From the NCBI GenBank assembly GCA_902478715.1, contig CABSMC010000031.1, positions 1 through 27,948 on the forward strand: a DNA stretch of 27,948 nucleotides. Direction: 5' to 3'. Under the pieces are notes generated by a model. The model was not told the DNA's origin. It was given only the letters and a program-made list of their open reading frames with translations, and searched no databases. The translations under genes were made by a program, and so were the position numbers. The first letter of the stretch is position 1. Every line of letters begins with the position of its first letter. Below, in pieces: positions 6,723-12,548 of this stretch. The DNA comes from an uncultured Adlercreutzia sp. GTDB taxonomy: Bacteria > Actinomycetota > Coriobacteriia > Coriobacteriales > Eggerthellaceae.

Positions 6723-7661
6723 GTGCCACGACAGGCGAATATCGTTTCCTTCGACACAGCGCGACGCGTTGCGTCGGATCGTCGTGCGCGCCAGACGCCG
6801 CCTGTGCGCGCCCATGCCGGCCGCTTTGCCGACGACCCGGATTTCGAGGTGCGCGTGACCGGTCGAGCCGCAAGCGCCGGGCGCTCTTCGGCCCGGTCGT
6901 TCGCCGCGCCGGCATCTGGTTCTCGCTACGCGCCCCTTTCCATGAGCGACGCCCACCGCGGGCCGGGCTCTTTGGAATCGCGCGGGGCCGCGCGCGCCGC
7001 AGATGTCGACGACGAGGAGCTGGAAGCCCCCTTGGGACCCTTGGGCCGTCTGACCTCCCGGTTCGGCAAGAAGCGACGCCAGCGCGCGAAAGAGCGGGCG
7101 GGTCGCGCCTACTATCGCCAGTACGAGGCCGGTAAGCCCTCGGACGCCTCCCAAGCCGGTCCGCGCGCCGCCGTGTACAAAGGCGAGATGGGCTCGTCGC
7201 ATCGCCGCTCGTCTCGGATGCAGCAGAAGGAATCGGGCGTCTCCGGACGCGTCAAGATGCCCGAGGCGAAGGCTCCTTTCTTTACGCGGGCGCCTTTCGT
7301 CATCACCTGCGCCACGGTGCTGTGCCTGGGGCTGGGGGCGGCCTTCCTTTACGGGCCCGCTCAGCAACTCTACCAGGATATCCGCGAGCGCGATCGCCTC
7401 GCTGCCGAGTATGAGGCCGTCACGGAGCGCAACGCTGCCATCGAGGCGTCGGTGGATGCCCTTTCTACCGAGGCCGGCGTCGAGGACGCGGCTCGCACGC
7501 AGCTCGGCTGGGTGCACGAGGGCGAGCACGCCGTGTCCGTGAGCGGGCTGGACGAGAAAGACGAGGCCTCCGAGTTCCGCGGCAACATCGTTTCCGAGGA
7601 CATCACCGCCCCCGACACCTGGTACTCGGATCTCCTCGACCCCCTCTTCGGCGTGGAATAA
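6723..7661 (+). CDS. DivIC/FtsB-like septum formation initiator protein
   Basis: This is a bitopic division protein. The first ~190 residues are Arg/Ala/Ser-rich and probably disordered and cytoplasmic. One membrane helix follows (FVITCATVLCLGLGAAFLYG, about residues 193-212), then an extracytoplasmic coiled coil (LYQDIRERDRLAAEYEAVTE) and a short globular end (EDAARTQLGWVHEGEHAVSV) that matches the septum initiator motif in which the first post-coil segment contains an A.R.lG.v..gE pattern. FtsB/DivIC partners FtsL in the divisome. The long basic N-terminal region is unusual against the roughly 100-residue family norm. The start is GTG with GAAAGGA about a dozen bases upstream and is less certain. 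It is followed 25 bases later by the phosphatase gene. Confidence 0.85.
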   Translation: MPRQANIVSFDTARRVASDRRARQTPPVRAHAGRFADDPDFEVRVTGRAASAGRSSARSFAAPASGSRYAPLSMSDAHRGPGSLESRGAARAADVDDEELEAPLGPLGRLTSRFGKKRRQRAKERAGRAYYRQYEAGKPSDASQAGPRAAVYKGEMGSSHRRSSRMQQKESGVSGRVKMPEAKAPFFTRAPFVITCATVLCLGLGAAFLYGPAQQLYQDIRERDRLAAEYEAVTERNAAIEASVDALSTEAGVEDAARTQLGWVHEGEHAVSVSGLDEKDEASEFRGNIVSEDITAPDTWYSDLLDPLFGVE

Positions 7662-7686
7662 GGTTGAACATCGACAGGAGCACGAT

Positions 7687-8637
7687 ATGACGTACGCTGA
7701 TGGGCGCTATGGGGCCTTGGATATCGGGACGGTGACCTGCCGTCTTCTTGTGGCGGACGTGGAGGACGGACGCATCATCGACGTGGACAAGGAGTACGCC
7801 ATCACCGATCTAGGCGTGGGCGTGGACGCTACGGGGCGCCTGTCCGAGGCGGCTATCGAGCGGGTGCTCGCCTGCGTGGATCGCTACTTGGAGGTGCTCG
7901 CACGTTACGATACCCCCGAGCATCCCGTGCGACGGCTCATCGCCATGGCCACCTCAGCCTCCCGCGATGCGGCCAACGGTCCTGAGTTCGCGGCCCGCTT
8001 GGCAGAGCGCGGCGTCACGTTGGCGGTGATCCCCGGCTCCCGTGAGGCGCAGCTCACGTTCTTGGGCGCTTCCAGCGATTTCCCCGGCGAGAACCTGCTC
8101 GTCGTCGATATCGGCGGCGGCTCGACGGAAGTGGTGGCCGGCCGCTTCGGCGAGGATCCCGTTGCTTCCCATTCCTTCAACATCGGGTGCCGTCGCGTGA
8201 CGGAGCGGTTCTTCCGCGACGATCCGCCGACGCCAGACCAGATGGATGCGGCCCGTCAGTGGATTCGCGAGACCATGGCGCCGTATTTCGAAGGCTTGGC
8301 CACCGCCGGGTTCGCCATCGACCGCGTGGTGGCCGTGGCCGGCACGGCCACGAGCGTCGTGAGCATCCGCGAGGCCATGGAGGTCTACGATTCCTCCCGC
8401 GTGCACAAGGCCGTCGTCGCTGCTAGAGAGCTTGCGGCCATCGAGGAACGTCTGGCCGCCGAGCCGCTGGAAGAGCGCAAGACCACGGTGGGGCTCGATC
8501 CGAAGCGCGCCGGCGTCATCGTGGCCGGATTCGTCATTTTGGAAGAGGTGCTGGCTCTGGCCGGCGCGGACGCCTATACGGCCAGCGAATCGGATATCCT
8601 CCACGGCATGATCTTCGAGGCTGCCCGGGAAGATTGA
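7687..8637 (+). CDS. Ppx/GppA-family phosphatase
   Basis: The 316-residue protein has the ASKHA-fold motifs of exopolyphosphatase and guanosine pentaphosphate phosphohydrolase: YGALDIGTVTCRLLVADVED at the start (phosphate-1 loop), ATSASRDAANG, the second phosphate loop VVDIGGGSTEVVAG, and AVAGTATSVVSI later. It carries only the catalytic domain, like the short actinobacterial Ppx proteins, and lacks the C-terminal HD-like domain of E. coli Ppx. Polyphosphate or pppGpp is the expected substrate; the sequence does not separate them. GACAGGAG precedes the ATG. Placement right after the DivIC-like gene is seen in many actinobacteria. Its stop codon ends at the base before the convergent tRNA-Leu 3' CCA. 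Confidence 0.92.
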   Translation: MTYADGRYGALDIGTVTCRLLVADVEDGRIIDVDKEYAITDLGVGVDATGRLSEAAIERVLACVDRYLEVLARYDTPEHPVRRLIAMATSASRDAANGPEFAARLAERGVTLAVIPGSREAQLTFLGASSDFPGENLLVVDIGGGSTEVVAGRFGEDPVASHSFNIGCRRVTERFFRDDPPTPDQMDAARQWIRETMAPYFEGLATAGFAIDRVVAVAGTATSVVSIREAMEVYDSSRVHKAVVAARELAAIEERLAAEPLEERKTTVGLDPKRAGVIVAGFVILEEVLALAGADAYTASESDILHGMIFEAARED

Positions 8638-8720
8638 TGGTAGGGGCGGTGGGACTCGAACCCACAATCCGAAGAGGCGGATTTTAAGTCCGCTGCGTAT
8701 GCCAATTCCGCCACGCCCCC
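8638..8720 (-). tRNA. tRNA-Leu (anticodon UAA)
   Basis: On the minus strand GGGGGCG pairs with CGCCCCT (the terminal pair is a G-U), the anticodon stem GCGGA/TCCGC encloses CTTAAAA with anticodon TAA (8684-8686), and GTGGG-TTCGAGT-CCCAC is the T arm. There is a class II variable arm and an encoded CCA (8638-8640). The D-arm carries GGAATTGGCA. Length and variable arm fit leucine tRNA. Confidence 0.97.
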
Positions 8721-8757
8721 GCGTATCGTGTGCCGTCCGATAACGGCGAATGTACGC

Positions 8758-8766
8758 ATGATACCA
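8758..8766 (-). promoter_or_regulatory. Extended -10 promoter for tRNA-Leu
   Basis: On the minus strand this reads TGGTATCAT, an extended -10, about 38 bases before the tRNA 5' end. It matches the TGnTAnnnT form seen elsewhere in the window. No clear -35 at normal spacing. Confidence 0.45.
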
Positions 8767-8807
8767 CGACAAGAGAGCGCTTCGCGCGACGTTCGCGCCC
8801 GTCGCCC

Positions 8808-9479
8808 CTAGCGGGCCATGACGCAGCGCACCCGCTGGTTGTCTCCGGTGCAGGTCTGCAGGGTGATGGTCTCGCCGGTCGGCGCGATGCGGCCCTCGTA
8901 GACGAAGTAGTTCGACCCGTTGGGCAGAAAGAGCGTGTCGAAGACGTAGTAGGTACGCGAGGCGCCGTCGTCGTCGAACACGGTGATCTTGTCGCCGATT
9001 TCCAAATCCATGACGCGCTCGAAGACGCCGGGGTTGTGGCCGATAAAGTAGGTGTTCGCGTTGTCGGAGACGCACCCGGTGCCCACCCAGGTGCTGGCGT
9101 AGCCGTCGGGCGCGGTGATGTCGGCTGGCTCGCCCTGGCGATAGGGCACTTCCTCGCCGAGGAAGCAGATGAGGCTGCTTGCGGCATTGGGCGTTCTGTC
9201 GTCGTCGGCCGAAGGTGCGGGCTCGGCCCGGCGCGCTGCCTGCAGGGATTGCTCGGTGAGCACATCCTGGCGGGCCTCATCAAGGTGGTGGGCCCACACC
9301 CACAAGGTGTCGCACACGCCCTGGCCCATGCGCCCCGTGAAGCGGAAGGGCGGCACCTCGTCGGCATCGCTTTCGGGCGCGGCGGCTCCCAGCATGATGG
9401 ACAGCCCCAGGCACACCGCGAGAACCAGGGCAAAGGCCCTGGCTGCCTTTCGCGATGCGAGGAGGGGGCGAAGGCTCAC
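8808..9479 (-). CDS. Sortase-family transpeptidase
   Basis: The protein (about 223 residues) has an N-terminal signal anchor (AFALVLAVCLGLSIMLGAAA) and an extracellular sortase domain. The catalytic triad is visible: His in FIGHNPGVF (about 148), Cys in LQTCTG (about 210) and Arg in QRVRC (216 or 218). Sortases cleave sorting signals and link proteins to the cell wall or to each other. The class is not certain; class D- or E-like are both possible. I place the start at GTG 9477-9479 because AAAGGAAG lies directly upstream; a GTG at 9495-9497 would add six residues but place that site inside the gene. No LPXTG-type substrate gene is adjacent. It is divergent from the sensor kinase. Confidence 0.87.
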   Translation of the reverse strand: MSLRPLLASRKAARAFALVLAVCLGLSIMLGAAAPESDADEVPPFRFTGRMGQGVCDTLWVWAHHLDEARQDVLTEQSLQAARRAEPAPSADDDRTPNAASSLICFLGEEVPYRQGEPADITAPDGYASTWVGTGCVSDNANTYFIGHNPGVFERVMDLEIGDKITVFDDDGASRTYYVFDTLFLPNGSNYFVYEGRIAPTGETITLQTCTGDNQRVRCVMAR

Positions 9480-9609
9480 GAGGCTCTTCCTTTCCACGAT
9501 GCTTTCTCGGTGCAGCCCAGATGCGCGCCGCCGACAGGGAACAAGGAGCGCGCCGAAGCTTTCGCCCTCACTTTATCGACTTCCCGTCAAGATTTCCACC
9601 CCTCATCCC

Positions 9610-9646
9610 TTAATATCCTGTTAATCGAAAGCTTAGGCAAAACTTA
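9610..9646 (+). promoter_or_regulatory. Four TTA half-sites upstream of the sensor kinase gene
   Basis: TTA cores start at 9610, 9621, 9633 and 9644, spaced 11, 12 and 11 bp. The last two are within CTTAGGC direct repeats. This spacing is typical of tandem OmpR/PhoB-family half-sites. A near-identical array lies upstream of the molybdoenzyme operon at 12358-12394. A possible -10 (TACCAT, 9672-9677) follows. Confidence 0.65.
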
Positions 9647-9714
9647 GGCTGCGGTGCGCAGGCGTCGGGTTACCATGGGAACTTGGAGAATCTTGTCGGT
9701 GCGAGGGGGTGGCC

Positions 9715-11430
9715 ATGAGGATACGCAATATCAGCTTGCGAGTGGTATCGCTGCTCGTGCTCACCTTCGTGTTCGTGGTGGCCACCGCGGTGTTCACGCT
9801 CTTCGACATCCGCATGCAAACCCAGAACATGGAGGACTCGCTCGCCGAGGAGGCGCGCACCTTCGCGCGCGAGATGGACGCCGTGTGGGAGTTCATGGAC
9901 AACTCCCAGCACACCATCAACAACACAACGACGGGCGTCTACGAGTTCAAGGGGCTGCACTGCGCCATCGTCGGCAAGAGCGTCGGCGCCATCTTCTCGG
10001 CGGGCAACAACTACTCCATCCGCTACACGAACTTCGAGCCGCGCCGGGCTCAGGACAAGCCCGATGCCTTCGAAACCGAGGCGCTGGCCCTGTTCAACGA
10101 GCAAAAGGACACTCAGGAGTTCTTCCGCATTGTGAGCGACGACCCGGCCGAGGTCGACCGCGCCCAAACTTCGGCCGACAACGGCGCCGCGCAGTTCCGC
10201 TATGTGCAGGCGCTCAGGGTAAACGAGAGCTGCCTTGAGTGCCATGGCGAACCGGCCGGGGAGATCGACATCACCGGGTTTCCGAAGGAGGGCTGGACGC
10301 TGGATTCCATCGGCGGCGCCATCAGCATCGTCATTCCGCTGGAGCAGCAGTACCAGGCCCTGCGCGAGAACGTCATCCGCGACGTGGGGTTCTTCCTGCT
10401 TCTGGCCACCTTCATCGGACTGGTGGTCTTCGGGCTCATGACCGTGTTCGTGCTGCGCCCGCTGGAGGCCATGAAGCGGGCCTTCGGGGAAGTGGGCGAG
10501 GGCCGGCTCGCGCAATCCATGGACGATGCGGGCACGGCGCGGGAGATGGCGAGTCTTATCGACCGCTTCAACGCCATGGCCCGCGAGCTGCGCATCACCT
10601 ATGGGGGGCTGGAAGAGCAGGTGGAGGCGCGTACCCAGGACTTGCGCCGCGCCAACGAGGAGCTGGCCGCCCAGCGCGACAGCCTGGAGGCCTTAAGCGA
10701 GAAGCTGGCGAAGGAGTCCCAGGTGAAGAGCGATTTGCTCTCTATGGTGAACCACGAGCTGCGCACCCCGCTCACCTCCATCATCACGCTGGCGCAGATT
10801 GCGTTGGAATCGGGTGGGGCTGATGCGGAGGAGCGGCGCAGCTGGGAGGAGGTGCGCAAGTCCAGCTCGGTGCTTCTGGGGATGATCAACGACATGCTGG
10901 ACATCGCGCGGTCGGACGCGGGGGCCATGGCGGTGTCCATGGAGCTGATGGACTTGGGCGACATCGTCGCTTCGGCTCAGGGGACTATCGGCCCTCTGGC
11001 CGTGGGGGCGCGGGTGACGCTGACAACGACGGTGGCGCCGGACGTGCCGCTCGTTTCCGGCGATTACGAGAAGATGCTGCGCATTCTGGAGAACTTGGGC
11101 AGCAATGCGGTGAAGTTCACGCCGGCCGGGGGCACCGTGGCCATCGCCGCCGTGCGCGAGGAGGCCACGGGGGATGTGCTGGTGACGGTGTCCGATAACG
11201 GCATCGGCATCGCGTCGGAGAACCAGGAGCGCATCTTCGAGCGGTTCTTCCAGGTGGACAGCTCGGCGACGCGCATCTACAGCGGCAGCGGGCTGGGGCT
11301 CGCGCTCGTGCGCGAGTACGCGGTGGCCCAGGGGTATACGGTGACGGTGGAAAGCGTGCTGGGGGAGGGAAGCGCGTTCACCGTGCGCATTCCCGTCGCG
11401 GCCGTGGTAGAGTTGGACGAGGACGAATAA
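9715..11430 (+). CDS. Sensor histidine kinase with periplasmic heme-c (DUF3365/Tll0287-like) domain
   Basis: The 571-residue protein has a first membrane helix (about 8-29), an extracytoplasmic sensor domain, a second membrane helix (about 223-247), HAMP, a coiled coil, a HisKA domain with NHELRTPLTS (phospho-His about 347) and a HATPase with NLGSNAVKFT, DNGIGI and GSGLGLAL. The sensor domain carries one CxxCH heme-c site (CLECH, 173-177) in the layout of DUF3365/Tll0287-like domains, so it may sense redox state, a gas or an electron acceptor through heme. I prefer ATG 9715 over GTG 9709 because GAGGGGG overlaps the latter. It precedes its response regulator and the molybdoenzyme operon that this pair likely controls. 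Covalent heme needs a cytochrome c maturation system, which is not in the window. Confidence 0.93.
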   Translation: MRIRNISLRVVSLLVLTFVFVVATAVFTLFDIRMQTQNMEDSLAEEARTFAREMDAVWEFMDNSQHTINNTTTGVYEFKGLHCAIVGKSVGAIFSAGNNYSIRYTNFEPRRAQDKPDAFETEALALFNEQKDTQEFFRIVSDDPAEVDRAQTSADNGAAQFRYVQALRVNESCLECHGEPAGEIDITGFPKEGWTLDSIGGAISIVIPLEQQYQALRENVIRDVGFFLLLATFIGLVVFGLMTVFVLRPLEAMKRAFGEVGEGRLAQSMDDAGTAREMASLIDRFNAMARELRITYGGLEEQVEARTQDLRRANEELAAQRDSLEALSEKLAKESQVKSDLLSMVNHELRTPLTSIITLAQIALESGGADAEERRSWEEVRKSSSVLLGMINDMLDIARSDAGAMAVSMELMDLGDIVASAQGTIGPLAVGARVTLTTTVAPDVPLVSGDYEKMLRILENLGSNAVKFTPAGGTVAIAAVREEATGDVLVTVSDNGIGIASENQERIFERFFQVDSSATRIYSGSGLGLALVREYAVAQGYTVTVESVLGEGSAFTVRIPVAAVVELDEDE

Positions 11431-11516
11431 GCGGGCCGGGCGAGGGTGCCGGGGCGGTACGCGGCCGGCGCGGCGGCGCCCTGGGGCCGCGTAGCACGAG
11501 AGACGAGGAGGCGGCT

Positions 11517-12227
11517 GTGTACAAGGTGATGCTCATCGACGACGAGAAGAGCCTGCATATGGCCATCGAGAAGCTGCTCACGAAGAGCGGCTACGAGTAC
11601 TGCGGGGCCACCGACGCCGAGTCGGGACTGGAGATGCTCGCCACCGAGAAGCCGGATCTGCTGCTTTTGGACGTCATGCTGCCGGGCATGAACGGGTTCG
11701 ACTTGTGCACGCGCATCCGCGCCGAGGGCCGGCGCATCCCCATCATCTTCCTGTCGGCGAAAAACGACATCGTGGACAAGTCCATCGGGTTTCGGGCCGG
11801 GGGCGACGACTACGTGACCAAACCCTTCGACGCCACCGAGCTCATCCTGCGCATCGAGGCCCACATCCGCCGCCACAAGGACACCATCGAGTTTGCCCGC
11901 TGCACGGCCCGCGACGGATCGGTGACCATCGGGGATTTGGAGGTGCGCTTCGACGAGTACCAGGTACTTGTGGGCGGCCGGCCTGCGAACTTGACCACCA
12001 AGGAGTTCGAGATCGTGGCTTTCCTGGCGACGCATCCGGGCAAGGTGTTCACCCGCAGCCAGATTCAGGAGTACATCTGGGGCGAAGGAGAGGTGGACGC
12101 GCATTCGAACTCCATCACCGTGTTCGTGCGCAAGATCCGCGAGAAGATAGAGGAGAACCCCAGCGAGCCCAAGTACCTGCTGACCGTCCAGCGCGTCGGC
12201 TACAAAATGGCCGACACCTTGGGATAG
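11517..12227 (+). CDS. OmpR/PhoB-family response regulator
   Basis: The 236-residue protein has a receiver domain with acidic pocket DD (8-9), phospho-acceptor Asp52 in LLLLDVMLPG, switch Ser in IIFLSAKND and Lys in YVTKPFDATEL. A linker and a C-terminal winged helix follow, with LTTKEFEIVAFLATHPG, VFTRSQIQEYIWG and SITVFVRKIREKIEENP, diagnostic of the OmpR class. It starts at GTG after ACGAGGAGG, 86 bases after the kinase stop. The cognate kinase is the upstream gene. Paired TTA half-site arrays before the kinase and before the molybdoenzyme operon are the expected targets. No terminator is apparent after the stop. Confidence 0.95.
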   Translation: MYKVMLIDDEKSLHMAIEKLLTKSGYEYCGATDAESGLEMLATEKPDLLLLDVMLPGMNGFDLCTRIRAEGRRIPIIFLSAKNDIVDKSIGFRAGGDDYVTKPFDATELILRIEAHIRRHKDTIEFARCTARDGSVTIGDLEVRFDEYQVLVGGRPANLTTKEFEIVAFLATHPGKVFTRSQIQEYIWGEGEVDAHSNSITVFVRKIREKIEENPSEPKYLLTVQRVGYKMADTLG

Positions 12228-12266
12228 CGGCGATTTCGGCGCGAGTTTTTCGGGTCGCACCGAGTG

Positions 12267-12324
12267 CCAAATCCTAAAGTAAAACGTCGCCAAATCCTAA
12301 AATGAAACGTCACCAAATCCTAAA
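12267..12324 (+). repeat. Three direct repeats of CCAAATCCTAAA with 23-bp period
   Basis: CCAAATCCTAAA begins at 12267, 12290 and 12313. The first two units continue through similar spacers (AGTAAAACGTCG and AATGAAACGTCA). The 23-bp period is about two DNA turns, placing the copies on one face of the helix. On the minus strand each contains TTTAGGATTTGG. It sits 34-91 bp upstream of the TTA array. Confidence 0.85.
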
Positions 12325-12357
12325 ACGCCCTGATCAGAACCATTGCCGATTGGCGTC

Positions 12358-12394
12358 TTAATCTCCGGTTAAGGTCAGCTTAACGCAAAGCTTA
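12358..12394 (+). promoter_or_regulatory. Four TTA half-sites upstream of the molybdoenzyme operon
   Basis: TTA cores start at 12358, 12369, 12380 and 12392, spaced 11, 11 and 12 bp. The segment from AGCTTAACGCAAAGCTTAGACGCGG parallels AGCTTAGGCAAAACTTAGGC of the kinase promoter. Probably bound by the response regulator encoded directly upstream. Confidence 0.65.
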
Positions 12395-12443
12395 GACGCG
12401 GCGTATCGCTATTAATCGGGGGCTTGGGCAGAATGGGAACATC

Positions 12444-12520
12444 GAAAAGTCCAACGAGGAGACTTTTCCTGCTCGAACGACGTGACGCTACGACCCCTCC
12501 CCTGCGTCGCGTCGTCCGAG
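12444..12520 (+). promoter_or_regulatory. Structured 5' leader of the molybdoenzyme mRNA
   Basis: Two hairpins follow each other. GAAAAGTC (12444-12451) pairs perfectly with GACTTTTC (12461-12468) around a loop containing GAGGA. Then 12472-12488 pairs with 12504-12520 in a 17-position stem with one A-C mismatch and one G-U pair and a 15-base loop. No T run follows, so neither is a terminator. The leader may affect mRNA stability or translation. Confidence 0.6.
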
Positions 12521-12548
12521 CCCGCGAGGGAGAGAGAGGAGTCAGAAC

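Larger units (their letters stand above)
12228..12548. promoter_or_regulatory. Regulatory region of the molybdoenzyme operon
   Basis: This 321-base gap holds no gene. In order it contains three 23-bp CCAAATCCTAAA repeats (12267-12324), the four-TTA array (12358-12394), a possible -10 TATTAA (12410-12415), and two strong stem-loops in the likely untranslated leader (12444-12468 and 12472-12520). The ribosome site GAGAGGAG ends a few bases before the ATG at 12549. Confidence 0.7.

Noticed and set aside
8638..8720. tRNA-Leu as attachment site of an integrated element
   Set aside because: No duplicated tRNA 3' end, integrase or mobile-element genes are present in the flanks.
12267..12324. CRISPR-like array
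   Set aside because: Only three 12-base words with 11-base, partly conserved spacers; no cas genes and too short for CRISPR.
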